A stretch of DNA of 64,000 nucleotides from Heliocidaris tuberculata (Eukaryota; Echinodermata; Echinoidea; Camarodonta; Echinometridae): positions 15,325,200 to 15,389,199 of the forward strand of contig CM046835.1 of NCBI GenBank assembly GCA_025618425.1, read 5' to 3'. The position numbers were made by a program, and so were the translations under genes. The notes below the pieces were generated by a model. It ran no database searches, was not told the origin of the DNA, and saw only the letters and a list, made by a program, of their open reading frames with translations. This document shows, piece after piece, positions 43,553 to 56,046 of the stretch (positions are counted from its first letter, which is position 1; each line of letters opens with the position of its first letter).

Positions 43553-43978
43553 TTTAGTGATTCAGCTTTTTCCCTTGTAAATATGTTCTAAAGTTACATA
43601 ACCTTGCCATTTCCTTGTAATCAGTTTTGTACATTATCATGTTCTTTTGTAAATGTTCTTCTCGATCTCGGTTAGCGGACTTTGGGATCTGCTTGTTTGG
43701 GGGATCTGCGCGCGTGTGACTGGATCGTATCCGTAGAGTTACATGCATGTAAATGATGTAACTCTATGATCGTATCTTATTATCTTCCATGTTTTGAGCA
43801 TGCGCAGATCCTTGAATAACGTGGGTCTCTTTGCCGGGTCCACCGGGATCGAGAGGTTCATCCTTCTCAGGGGCCCCACTCACAAGCATAGCTTTTTGGG
43901 GTCCCAATTTGCATCATGTTTGTTCGTCATGATTGTTATGTCTGGTTTTTTAATGAATCGAATTGAATTGAATTGAGA
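43553..43978 (+). mobile_element. Probable LINE 3' untranslated tail
   Basis: Ends in ATCGAATTGAATTGAATTGA, a short tandem 3' tail of the sort left by CR1/L2-type retrotransposition. It has no coding frame. By position it is likely the 3' end of the element at 40750-42990, separated by the inserted fragment at 43019-43545 (inference). Confidence 0.5.
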
Positions 43979-44471
43979 TATAATAGAAATAATTAACTTC
44001 TGCATAAAATTTCGCTCATTGCACAAGTATGCATACATGATTCACGCACTGTTCACTTAAAAAAAAAAAAAATCTATATTCATGTAATTGCATAATCCCA
44101 CATTCTTGTTACAAATGACTTTACAGTAACCAATAAATATTTCACTCATTTCATATATGATCCAAGCGGTTTTTATTTAACGATAAGGGTTTAGGCCGGG
44201 AGGGGAGAAAGGAAGACATGGACAATGTTAGGGAATACATAGCTTGACAGAAAGGGACGATGAGAGGGAGTAGAGCATGTGAGAGAAGCAGAGATGGGTA
44301 ATGCAGGGTAGAGCAGACTCTGCAAAGACAAAGAGACACACAGAAAGACATCTGTGTCTAGGGGGGTGGAGAGCAAAAAAAAAAAAATTTCCGCCAGCCT
44401 GCCAAAAGTCGCTCAGTGGGGGGGGGGGGGGGGGGTTATGGGGTCCAGTTCCCCTCCATAATTCTCTGACA

Positions 44472-44514
<43 letters not shown>

Positions 44515-45222
44515 TTTTCTGGTCGAAAGGGGGGGGGGGTACAATCGCAAATAGGGGGGCACAATCGCAAATAGGGGTGGGCACATTGCATTGTTTTCCC
44601 TCAAAAGGGGGGGCACGGGTCGGGATTGCCCCCCCCCCCTAAATCCGCCACTGTCTAAATAAGTCAGTTTAGTTTTTAATAATTGCAAAAGTGAAAATAT
44701 TTGCCGATGAAAATAGACACACAAATAATTCATAATTATTCATAAAGTTTGAAAACATTTTATAATCCCAAAGTTATTTTTGATCTATTTATGTGACAAA
44801 AGTTAGCTTCAGTGAAAGATCTTGATTCATACATTGTCATTTATATTTATATGTCTATGACATTCCTCGGGGTATTCATTGGGTGAACCATATTTTGAGG
44901 GGTGCATTGGCTCATTATCGCATGGATGGTGGTAATTATAGATGCAAATCTGTCCGGCGGTGTTCACTGAACCGGTTCAGTGATTCTCTCATTAACATTT
45001 CGAAGTGAGCGGTGCAAACATGCGGTGCGAACATTTTGCAGTGAATTATTATTGTGTTAGCCATTGAATGTTGTGCGTTATTAGTTTTAAGTCGACCAAG
45101 CTTTCGCATTTTCTAAATTCTAGTGCATTATACAATATATAGTGGCACATTTTGTCCATCCATCGATAAGCAGAGTCCAGGGTACGCCTCCATATTGATT
45201 TATCCCCACTGATTGGTACAAC
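43979..45222. other. Upstream flank of the first sulfotransferase-like gene
   Basis: Holds a hAT-like poly-G element (44360-44655; separate entry). The rest is AT-rich with no supported gene. The last 100 bp before the start codon are the probable promoter and 5' leader, but no TATA box or initiator can be named with confidence. Confidence 0.45.
44360..44656. mobile_element. hAT-like poly-G element, second copy
   Basis: Shares with 33686-34039 the string CCAGCCTGCCAAAAGTCGCT, a long G run, GTCCAGTTCCCCTCCATAAT, a long A run (about 44476-44512), GGGGGGCACAATCGCAAATA and the end CCTAAATCCGCCACTG. It contains a local duplication of the CACAATCGCAAATAGGGG unit. The left terminus is unclear. Confidence 0.7.
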
Positions 45223-47015
45223 ATGGCTGAATCGCAGTCCATATCAAACTCGGCATCGACGACCTCTGAAATCCGATCATCGACCAAGGATTGTAGCCAA
45301 CAGGCTCGTGTGATGCTTTGGTGTACGCCCCGGTCTACATCGTCCATCCTTACCAAATGTCTGAGTTTTGTGCCGAAATCACAAGTTTTCTTTGAACCAT
45401 ACTACTTCTGCTACGAGGCCCTTGAAAGGTATACCTCATATTGTCATATGATCAGATTCGTGATAAGATAATAACTATAAAGATCTCTGTTTTTAAAAAT
45501 TGTTCATTTCAAGTACTTTATTTCAAACTAATGTTGATTGAAAAGACCTGATTGAAATGTAGGCTTTAAATGTATTTAGCCGTTGATGTGACGTCACGGA
45601 TCAACAGTGGCTGACATGGGCAACAATGGCTACCTGGCATGGCACACCCAGGTATAAGTAAACACAATTTTGTTCCTTATTCAAACTGTAGACATGGTTG
45701 TGGATCACAGTCCAGTGGCATATCGCCTCTTCTACTCCTTTTAGGCGAAATAAACAATGCCATTCCCACTTATATATGTACAAGCTTAGGCTATCTAACG
45801 ATAAGCTTGTATTCCACAATAGCTTTTACAGGTGAATAGGCTTCAATAGCTTTCGTGTGTATTAGCGGGCTATTTTAGATCATTCATAAATGAGAGGAAA
45901 ATAATTATTTAAAATTTCACTTTCAACTCTGAAGCCTCAAATTTGTAGCATAGTAAGAGTTAAAGAGTAATTGAATCAGGTATTCTAGCAAATTTAGAAA
46001 ATTAAATCTTGCTTTAGAGCAATTTTGTTGTCTGTTTTTGACTACTGCAACAGTCAATGTTTAACACAGTCCCACATAGGCAAGGGCCTGTGAGTGTGCC
46101 ATTCCCGACCTTGACATATTTCCTATTTTCTTCCAATTTTTAGTATGAATAACGATCTAAAGACTTACATTCAAAGTGTTTCAACAGAGGGGATGGGGGT
46201 CTCACATATTCCTCCTCTTCCTCCCCTTCCTACGACTAACTCATATAGTCGGTAAGATGCTTTGTTTCTTCCTTGATATCAGAGGGCGAAATAGTCTTCA
46301 TTTAGACATTTCTTTGGTTAGGTCCTGTGGCGGATCCAGGGGCCGGTACAGCACTGAACACGCCCCCTCGGCAAAACATAATATAATATGGCAAATCGTA
46401 AGGCTGACACGAGAAGTACCAAAATCACATATGTCCCTCTAATTATTTTGCCCCCTGCGACAGACCCCAAAAGATACTTGAAAATGGGATAACCTTGTTA
46501 TTCTTTTTGTAAGTGTGGTGTGGTGTGAGGGTGTGTGTGTGTGTGTGTGTGTGTGTGCCTGTCAGAGATTTTAGGACCTGTCCCCTACCTCCACTACCCC
46601 CGGGAACGCAGAGAATTTTGGAACCGCCACTGATGCCTAGTATATCTCCTATATTTATTATAGTTCTGATATCTTCTGTGGTTTATGTATCTGAACAGGT
46701 TGAAGACCCTAGGGATGCACATTGATCCGTTGTCGATGAAGTCGGTCTCATACGATGACGTCGGAATGAAAGACTGGCTGGCGACTGCGAATTTGATCAG
46801 CGGTGGAGATTGTAGCAAAGAGGGGAAACCAGACTTCGAAAAGATGAAGTAAGTCCTCAAAGTTCCAGAGAATGAAGGGGCACTGGCATTATAAGGGGAG
46901 CAACGACCAAACCCAACCTGATATAAAGTATAAAATGGGATATGAGCCTCTGATTGTGCCATCGGAAGTCATTTTAACCGAACAAAGAGAAAGGCTCCTG
47001 CAAATGTAATGAAAC

Positions 47016-47050
<35 letters not shown>

Positions 47051-47988
47051 GGGGGGGGGGGTTTTGTCAGACAGAGATTTTAGAGTGAAAGAATACCTAA
47101 AATAGTATGATAGACTTCCTCTTATTTTTATTTATTTTTTTTTTTTTCTATTTTTTTTTTTGGGGGGGGGGGGGTCACAGATTTAGAATTATGCAATGGA
47201 ACAATATTAATGCCATCGAGTGAAGAGAGGTTAGAGGGGGAAAAAGTAGGTTTATGTTTGATTTCTTCGCATTTTCTACAACAGCCATTACCAAAGCCTT
47301 ATCGTATATATCCCTTTTCAGATACCCTCGCATCAAAGAGCTGCTTGAAGACCCGGATCCGGACCAAGAGGTGATATTCTTGAAAGAGATGGCTTATTCC
47401 ATTGATGGTCGCTACCAATTCCTACCCGACAAGTCATGTGGATATCGACACGCTTTTCTGCTCCGGCATCCGAGGAAGGTATTCGCGTCTTGGAGAAAAG
47501 TTATGATGGAGATTGACCTGGAACTAAACGGTTCGAAGCAAAATGGAACCCGGGCCGAAACCTTCCACATGGTCAAGGACATACCTGCTCTTTATTCACC
47601 CCCTGGGCTCTTTTTCAAGGAGCTTCATGATCTCTGGTTACACGTTAAGCAGAACTACGATCCGAATCCGGTTGTTTTGGACAGCGACGAGCTTCTATCC
47701 GATCCGACCACTGTGCTACCTCGGTTCTGTAAAGCGGTTGGAATTCCCTACTCGGATGACTTGTTGAAGTGGCCTAAGACTCCAGATACTACCAATAGCT
47801 GGATAAGCGCATTTTCCCCTCCTAATGATTTCGAGTTCATCCGAATTTATTGTCAGACTTCTTTTAATACAACACATTTCCTACCTCCTTCTCCGCTCCC
47901 AGGTATTGATAACCTGACTGAAGATGTTAAAGAATGCGTCAATTCGGTAATGCCTTACTATCAAGAAATGTACAACTCCCGAATTTAG
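45223..47988 (+). CDS. Sulfotransferase-like P-loop protein, gene 1
   Basis: Three exons: 45223-45428, 46699-46848, 47322-47988 (206+150+667 nt, 340 codons plus TAG). GT/AG borders and phases fit. The start ATG sits in a good context (ACAACATGGCT). The N-terminus carries a 5'-PSB-like loop QARVMLWCTPRSTSSILTKC, compared with P-K/R-S-G-T/S in PAPS sulfotransferases; about residues 150-165 hold HAFLLRHPRKVFASWRKVM, matching the 3'-phosphate binding R-x-P-x-x-x-x-x-S motif. A conserved KELHDLWLHV and VVLDSDELLSDP block follows and the C-terminus is hydrophilic. No signal peptide or membrane helix is evident, so the protein is probably cytosolic. Relatives in lancelets and echinoderms are labelled sulfotransferase-like; substrate unknown. 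Confidence 0.85.
45429..46698. other. Intron 1 of sulfotransferase-like gene 1
   Basis: AT-rich. Contains a hAT-like segment from CTGTGGCGGATCCAGGGGCC (46327) to GGAACCGCCACTGATGCC (46620-46637) with a (GT)n run at 46532-46557 inside. Nothing coding. Confidence 0.6.
47019..47175 (+). repeat. Two T-run/G-run tracts in intron 2
   Basis: A T36-37 run followed by about 13 G (47021-47060), then 80 bp later a shorter interrupted T run followed by about 12 G (47136-47174). Both are followed by a similar CAGATTTAGA / CAGAGATTTTAGA text, so the second looks like a partial copy of the first. Confidence 0.85.
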
Positions 47989-48244
47989 AGGGATAAATCA
48001 CTTCGTCGTAAAGCACACAAAGGAAGCAAACACTTTGAAAAATATACATTTTAAAGAAAAAAAAACTAACTTTGGAGTACATTGATGTTGTACTGTAACA
48101 TTCTTCCTGTGATCTTGTTGAATACAGCATTTTTAAAAGCCTATTTCTATCAATCTCTGTTATACTATAGAACGTTAAATTTTACATTAATTTTGTTTAC
48201 AGGGCATCAGAATGTTGAATACTCTATATAGGCCAAATGCACGA

Positions 48245-48600
48245 TTGTTAAAGTTGCATTCTTGTCAAGTGATTACATTGCGAAAGAAATTGTCTTGAAC
48301 ATGTTGAAGAAACTGGAACTGAAAGGTTGATTATCTCGTACATAAGAATGCGATAGTTTGGAATCATCAAAATGAGAACAGACTGACCCAATCTTCTTAG
48401 AAGTCAAATGCACTGCATTTGACTACACACACATTGTCATGTGGCATGAAGTTTCGTCTAAACTTTTCAGCTTTTTATCATCATATTTCGAATATGAGGG
48501 CATTTGCACAGCAAATCTTTTCAAGGGACATTACTTCTTTGATATTCCTCCAAACTGACAGAAAGAATAATAAAGCTCACACATTTACCAAAACTCAACC
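48245..48600. repeat. Interspersed repeat, copy 2 of 2
   Basis: Shares ordered blocks with 8245-8640 (TTGCGAAAGAAATTGTCT, AAAGGTTGATTATCTC, GGAATCATCAAAATGA, AGGGCATTTGCACAGCA, TCCAAACTGACAGAAAG). Starts about 250 bp after the stop of sulfotransferase-like gene 1. Family unknown. Confidence 0.6.
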
Positions 48601-48612
48601 TTATCTCTTTAA

Positions 48613-48981
48613 AGGGTACCAATCACAAAAAAAATATTTTACTCTGTATGTTAAAAGGTTCCATGTCATTCTACTGTATTCCAAATATGGGCTTCGAATA
48701 TCACTTCTATAAAGAGATATTACAAGTTTATTTATACTCTTTATAAGCATAAACGCGACTCTTGAGTAGACTACTCAACGCACCCGTACGCGCTATCCAA
48801 GATAAGGGCTCGCGCGGAACCCAACTCGGAGGTTCGGTTCCGCGCGAGCACCTTCATGTTATCCTTTATTTCCTTCATACTCCTAAACTGTTGACCTCTA
48901 GAATGTCAGATAAAGTTCTTTGAGGTTAATTTTATACTTTCTAACGGTATACAAGTTATTTTTTCAGGTGGTTGTTACACT
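48613..48981. mobile_element. TTAA-flanked MITE, family A copy 1
   Basis: Starts AGGGTACCAATCAC and ends GTGGTTGTTACACT with TTAA on each side (48609-48612, 48982-48985). The interior has a strong hairpin built from GCTCGCGCGGAACC and its complement GGTTCCGCGCGAGC, next to GTAGACTACTC. Two further copies lie at 59399-59797 (inverted) and 60768-61134. No open frame: a non-autonomous piggyBac-like element. Confidence 0.85.
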
Positions 48982-48985
48982 TTAA

Positions 48986-49464
48986 AGGCATTGATTAACT
49001 TTGCCCAGGATTGAAAAAAAAATCACTGTTCCAGCTAATACTGTAATCATAATTGCAAACCTTTAGCTCAGACAGGAATCGCCTGAGTTTTATAAGCTGA
49101 TCGGTCGTTTATATATCAAGATATTTACGACTGAACAGTGATGTCGGGATAGAGTACCACCGAACCCTAAAGAACTCTTACGGTTGGCATACCTCGCTCT
49201 ATCACAGAATACCGTACGGGCTGGAAACCCGCTCTGAAATCGCCAAGCGCTGGTGCTTGGTTTTTGTGACTGCAGCGCAGCGAAGAAGCCGAGCGACTTG
49301 CGCTAGCGATTGATCGCGATTTCCTCTTTTTAAGGATAGTAAACGGGTTCCATTTTCTCTCATATTTTCACACATCCTTAATTATATATGTAGTTAGAGG
49401 ACTGCACACAATTCACTGGCATTTGAGCTGATTTTACAATTTTTCACAAAGTTAATCAATCACT
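48986..49464. mobile_element. TTAA-flanked MITE of a second family, abutting the first
   Basis: Starts AGGCATTGATTAACTTTG and ends CAAAGTTAATCAATCACT, inverted repeats matching at 16 of 18 bases. TTAA at 49465-49468 on the right; on the left it uses the same TTAA (48982-48985) that closes the neighbouring element. The GC-rich centre (49140-49315) includes CCAAGCGCTGGTGCTTGG, a small hairpin. No coding frame. Confidence 0.75.
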
Positions 49465-49535
49465 TTAAGTTAAAAACTACTGTGTATGTGTGTTATTGGG
49501 TTTTTACAGACGTGTATCAATCAGATCTGATTTTC

Positions 49536-49636
49536 TGCGTTTTGGGAACCGAACCTGGGCCCAATTAAAATCAGTTTGTAGGCAAAGATAGAGGGAGCTA
49601 AACACGGGCATTACCGCCAGACCAACTCACATCTTC
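49536..49636 (-). repeat. tRNA-derived SINE-like sequence
   Basis: On the minus strand a box-A-like TGGTCTGGCGG (about 49615) precedes GCCCAGGTTCGGTTCCC (about 49550), in which GGTTCGGTTCC differs from the box B consensus by one base. The spacing of about 65 bp is longer than in a tRNA. The folded cloverleaf does not form well, so this is a relic at best. Confidence 0.35.
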
Positions 49637-52600
49637 CTTGCTTTCACATGATGTTATTATTTGCCAGCATGCCTATGAGTAATTAATCATTGACTCGAGA
49701 TTCATTCTTTTAGTTTTTTACTATGAAATGCACATTAATAATAATAATAATATTAACAAGCCATGCATAATACATATCACATACCAAGGATTCAAGGTTT
49801 CTTTTCAGTGCGTATTACCTTGAAAGTAATCTTAACAGGAATGAATAGTTTACGGAAAAATTTCCAAAATTTACTTGTGATTCAAAAGGGGTCACTGGCC
49901 GGTTGTGATCTTTCCTAAATCCGACTAATCCCCATAATACACTCCTTGAAATTTGGCAGTTAGTTGACAATGGCGTAATTTTCAATTGTATTGATTACCC
50001 ATGGAGAGTTTTCAGTCAATATCAACGTTAGAAATACAGACCTCATTATACTGTTACAAAATTGTAGAATCCTAAAGAAGGAATTTATTTTTTAGGTTTA
50101 TAAATGGATGTCTTAGTCAAAGAAATTTCAAGAATACAAAAGACTATTCATGTTTAGGTGTAGAAATAACTGATAGAAATTATACTTAAGGGTACAGATT
50201 GCTAATACAGTGGATATTATGGAATTATAGAACATTCTCAACAGCACCAGATTATGTAAAAACTGTAATATCATTATCTGTAAAGAAAAAAAAAATGCTG
50301 ACTAAAATAGCTGAGACGTATGCGGAACATTCTTGAATGAAATTGATTTACTCATGCTCCTATCAGGTGCCGCGGAGCGTTTTTGAAAGTGGGGGGGGGG
50401 GGGCTGCTTTGATTTCACTCATTAATGACAATTTTCGTACCTTTCTTCCGAGATTTTATGTAATGTCTCCTGAAAAAAGTGGGGGGGGGGGGGGCTGCAG
50501 CTCCCCCAGCCCCCTGGTTGGCCAATGCCTATAACTATTCTTAAGAAGGGCGGAATCTTCTAGTATGACCTTATTATTTATAGTTTGTATTTCTAAGTAA
50601 ACACAGTTGACCTTTTATTGAACTCATTTATTCATTGGTAATGAGAATAATGTTCATGTAGTTTACATGACAATAAATGACAATGCTTTGTTTACAGTTA
50701 GGTCTATAAATAGCCCGTTAGGGATAAATCTACAGACCTGCCTTCTTCAAGAAAGAAAAGGAGTAAACAAAAATATTCCAGTTAATGTTGAGATTTGTAT
50801 AAATGCTGGATTCACCCGACACAATCTTGAGGTCATGCATGTCTCTCTGGCTACAATCAATATCAGAGGTGATAGTCTGGGCATAGTGGTATAGCGTGAG
50901 TCCAGCCATTGAAAGGGCACTGGAATCATGGTGGGGGCTACAGCCCCCTCCCCCCACACTTTTTTGAGTAGACAGTCTTGGAAAAAAGGCTTGAAAATTG
51001 TCATAAATGAGTGAAATCAGATCAGCCCCCCCCCCCCCCACTTTCAAAAACGCTCCGCGGCCCCTGTTTATTGTATTTATCATCTCATTTTATTACTTTG
51101 CCTGAAGAATAACTGTAGATGACATTAATGAAGTCAAATATTTAATTTCAATTTTCAATATTTTATTCGTTTCTGGACTTCTAAATTGTAATGATATGTA
51201 GAAGGGAAATACACATATGAAAATCTTAAGAATACAAATGAAAAGAACGATCACTGCTCGTTGTAATGGCACTTCAAGTTTTAAAAAAAACTGCAAATGA
51301 GTTAGCATATATCATGCTCGCATGCTAATGTCACATTGCGATGCCAATGGCAGTGCCTGAAATCAAATCAAGTAACTGCATCTTATTTTGTAAACTCATC
51401 CCGGTACATGTCATTAATTTTGTAATTCGTCATATTTCCTTTGATTGGTACATAGAAAAATCAATTTCTATAGGTCATAATACATTTTTTATCGTAATAT
51501 ATTGTTCTTTATTACAGTTAGGCCTACTCATTCGAGTTTCCATGTAATAATAAGTTTGTCTTATAGTTTGTACATGTAAGTCGTCGTTATAAGAGTTGAT
51601 TTACTATAGCCTTTTTCACCGATAGTTTTCTGTCGTGTCACAGCTCAAGTCGGAAAGTTCAAGCGAGTCGGGGCCTAGCCTCAAGGTGTACCAACACGTC
51701 GTGCAAGCTAGACCACTTGTGCTGTCCTTAGTTTTAGGTCAGATTCTGACCTTAGCTTAAGGTCAGATTTATATCCGCATTCCGCACTCGTTTAGGTACT
51801 AGCTCCTTATAAATACATGTACCAAGAGATTTATATACTTTCGTAAATGCATGTAGAGGCCTATACTTTCATTTGACATCGCCAAGAGAACTTTCCTTAT
51901 CTTCTTCTTTTCTTTTTGCTTTTCCTTTTTTTTAATGCATTTTCAAAAAATTCTTTTCGATTTTTCTTTTAGTTACTTTTCACTGGAATTTCGAAAGAAA
52001 ATAATTTTGATATCTTGATAAAGATATCTTCAGGATTGAAATTACCTTGATGCTTTTTCATAGTCAATATATATTGAATACTTATTTGATACAAATGAAT
52101 ATTGTCGATTATTATATTGTTATATTCCTATTGCAACTCTTTATATAGAAATTGAGAGAAGATTTATCTAAATCTTTTTAGTAATTGTTCTTTGGCAATC
52201 TTTTGGGGATCATTTTATATCTGTATTATTTGTATACAATATTGATTAAAGGCTTTTATAATTACACTAGTACATCTTGGTTGAAATTATCTTACATTGT
52301 GTTGAGAATCATTTTTGTCTTTCCTTGAAATACTTGTTCTATCTCTTCTGGAGACAAGTTCCTGCTAATGAAATGTAAAGAAAATGTTCTCTTTTTTCGT
52401 TCTTTCTTTAATTTCATACATGCATGATATGAAAGAGAAAGAAGTTTAGGCGGGGAGGATGTTGGCAGAGAGAATTTATGAGCGCAGAGACATAGTTGGA
52501 CCGGACTCGATGTGCGTACACACTGAGGAAGAGAAAGAGAGAGAGCAGAGAGACAGAGAGAAAGAGGGAAGGGAGAGGGAGAGAGAGAGAGAGGGAGAGG

Positions 52601-52995
52601 GAGAGAGGGCAAGCAATCGCGAAAGGCAAGAGAGATGGATCCAGATGAAGACATATAAATACAGAGAAAGAAAGATAGATTGAAATCATACAAGGTCCAA
52701 GAGAGAGAAAGATATCCAGGGGCTCCCATATAAAGAAGCGAACGCCAAGCCATGCATGCAGGTCAAAGGGCACCTTTAACTTCCAACAACAATGCATGTA
52801 GTGCACTGAATTAGGCAATCCTGCACTATGGCGGGATATATTACTGCTAACGTCGCAATTACATGTACTCTTCAAACACATTTCCCAGTTCTATTATGTG
52901 TAGGGCGGCCGGGAAATTGCCTCCACCGTCGATATGCCCCACAATGTACAGCGCAGCATAGATTGTGAGTGTCCATATCAATAAACCTTTCCAAC
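49637..52995. other. Intergenic region between the two sulfotransferase-like genes
   Basis: AT-rich. Includes a foldback element at 50366-51066 (separate entry) and a purine-rich AGAGAGAGA tract at 52528-52610. The rest shows no coding frame with a family signature. The final 100 bp are presumably the promoter and leader of gene 2. Confidence 0.5.
50366..51066. mobile_element. Foldback element with G/C-run arms
   Basis: Left end AGGTGCCGCGGAGCGTTTTT and right end AAAAACGCTCCGCGGCCCCT are inverted repeats. Arms of about 150 bp continue with a G run, GCTGCTTTGATTTCACTCAT and its complement, and a second G run with CCCCCTCC near GCTGCAGCTCC. The centre of about 390 bp is unrelated AT-rich DNA. 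Confidence 0.65.
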
Positions 52996-55903
52996 ATGGC
53001 GGGTATCACAGGGAAAACACCGGGACAGGCTCGTGTTATGATGTGGTGTACGCCGAGGTCAATCTCATCGGTCTTTTGCAAATGCATGAGCTTCGTTCCC
53101 GATATCGACATCTTCTTCGACACGTATTACTTTGCCTTCGAAGCCGAAGTCGATTTATTGACGGTCGGAAAGGTGGTCGACCATGACGCTGACAACATCG
53201 AGGAGGGCGATTGGCAGAAGGCGGCAGCGATGATCTGTGAAGAGGATTGCAACGACAGAGTAAAACTCGACATGCTCAAGTGAGTTGGAAGCAAATGATG
53301 AGGGTTAACGGGTATAGTCAGAAATGGAAAGAGAAGAGAGAGTGGGAGAGACAGGGGGGGGCAGAGACAGAGGCAGATGTAAGGGCTGGGAGAAGGAGAG
53401 AAAAATGAACAGTACGACAGACAGAAGGATATATGTCTCAAAATAATCATGAAAAACATTTCTGTCACCAAAAAAAAACAGTTTAGGCTTATCGATGTCT
53501 ACAAGAAGTGAGTATTATTGTGGTGGCACAATGGACTTTCTTGGATTATGGATATGCTTGAAAAATAGATAATGAGAGGAAACTGCATAAATGACGTGTT
53601 CTTTTGTAGTTTGCATACACAGACCCACAATAAATATAGTCTTCTGCATAATTTTTGTACAATATAATAATATTATTGCAGTGGTTTTAAGATGGCTGCA
53701 GGACAAATTACATTCTGAGTAACTTTTTATTTTAAATTTAAAATGACGCTTGCTTTCCAGAAGTGACATTCAGATTGTCTTTTCACATTATGAAGACCGT
53801 CCAAGGATACAGTAATGCGATTTGCTAACTTGAGAATGTAGGTCACAGGTGTGTTAGCTATGGCTAAGGCGAGTGTCTGCAAGTGACTGACATACTTATG
53901 TACATGTAAATGTACATGTAATGTGAAAGAAAGTGAGAGAATAAGAGAGAATAACGATTGCGTAGCTTAAATTAAATATATATACACTCAACCAAAAAAG
54001 TAAGTTCCCCCTAGCATTTTTGGATATATCTCAAAAAGTGTTTTATCGATTTTCATAATTCAAACGGGAATGGATAGGGATTTTTATTACTCATAACATG
54101 AATGGCATATCATTGCCACCAGATATCATTATTGGTGTGAAAAAATACATTTTATGTCAAAATGCATGGGAAAAAAATTTGCACTTTAGTGATTTGCATT
54201 GACTTTTACACAAATAAACAATCACTCATGATTCTGAACTTTTAAGCATGGTTTATTGCATATTTCTCTATCTCTTTCTTTTCATGAGCATACAGTGAAG
54301 TATTTAATAATTGATATGTCCACCATTCGCTTCAATGACCAGCCGGCATCTCTTCCTCATACTGTTAACTAAAGTTTGTACTTGGCGCTGCTCAATGCTG
54401 GCCCATGCTCTCTGCAAGATGCGCTGAAATTCTTGCTGTGAAGTGTCATCTTTCACCTTCTTGCTCGCTTTCCGCTTAATGATATCCCAAAGATTCTCTA
54501 TTGGATTACAGTCAGGGGATCTTGCAGGCCACTCCATACGTTCGATGCCATTTCCCTCAACAAACTGATCTACAACTTGAGCGCGATGAGGTCTAGCATT
54601 GTCATCCATGAAGATGAAATCGTCTCCCATAGCTGCTGCATACGGAATGACGTGCGGTTCCAACACCTCGTCGACGTATCGCTGCGCCGTCAATCGACCT
54701 GCCACTGGAACTAACTCTGTCTTTGACTGATGATGCCGCCCCACATCATCACACTGCCAACCTCAGGGCCCTCTAGATCAGCTATGCAGTCACGATTCAG
54801 CTCCTCCCATGCCCTTCTCCAAACCCGCATTCTGCCGTCAATCTTCCTCAGATAAAATCTGCACTCGTCACTGAAGAGAACATTGGCCCAGCGACGCCTC
54901 CCCCATCTCCGATGACGTCTTGCAAAGGCGATGCGCTCCTGGCGATGGCGATCCGTGAGCTTCACTTTCTTCTTGGGTCGTCTAGCTCGGAGGCCCACCT
55001 CATGGAGACGATTCCTCACGGTCTGAAGACTGATATCATCTGACCTCTGTCCTCGTCGGCGATGTAGTCGCTTTTTTATCTGTTTTGCTGGAAAGAAAAA
55101 AAGGGAAAAAGCATGTAGGGATACTTGAAAATGTAGAAGCATAAAAATATAGCAGCATTACAAGTCACTCCTTTTCATGCAATTTAATAAATTTCATAGA
55201 ATACAAGTAAATTTCACGTACCTGTCAGTTTCCTGCGAGTTTCAGCCTTATTGATTATGGACATATCTTGCCTGACAGATGTCACCCTTGGTCGGCCACT
55301 TCTTGGCAGATCTTTGACCTCTCCAGTTTCCTGAAACTTTGCTCCAAGTTTCCTTATGGCATTGGGCGAAACCCCTAGTCTCCTGGCCACCTCCTTAACC
55401 GGAACCCCAGCTTCAAGGAAAGCTGTAGCTCTCCCTCTTTCAAAAATTTGCAGACGCGGCATGATGCCAAATGACCATAAGCACATTAATGTGATCAACC
55501 CAAATTGGAATTAAAAAGCACATGGCTTCGACCAACATTTTCATATTGAAAAGGCCTATTGTTTAAAAAGTATGCATAACGTCTGTTTAATAGGGAAGCA
55601 TATTGTACCTGAAGAAATTCCTGAGAATTACATAAAAATTTAAAAAGGTCATTTCCTAACTTGGATAGGAAATGTACACAATATGCTTCATATAACCTTA
55701 AGTGCAACTTTTTTTCCCATGCATTTTGACATAAAATGCATTTTTTCACACCAATAATGATATCTGGTGGCAATGATATGCCATTCATGTTATGAGTAAT
55801 AAAATTTCCTATCCATTCCCGTTTGAATTATGAAAATCGGTAAAATACTTTTTGAGATATATCCCAAAATGCTAGGGGGGAACTTACTTTTTTTGGTTGA
55901 GTG

Positions 55904-55973
<70 letters not shown>

Positions 55974-56002
55974 ATATATATATATATCTATATATATCAT
56001 AT

Positions 56003-56046
<44 letters not shown>

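Noticed and set aside
43794..43976. Small open frame as a gene
   Set aside because: It lies in a LINE 3' tail and has no homology signal.
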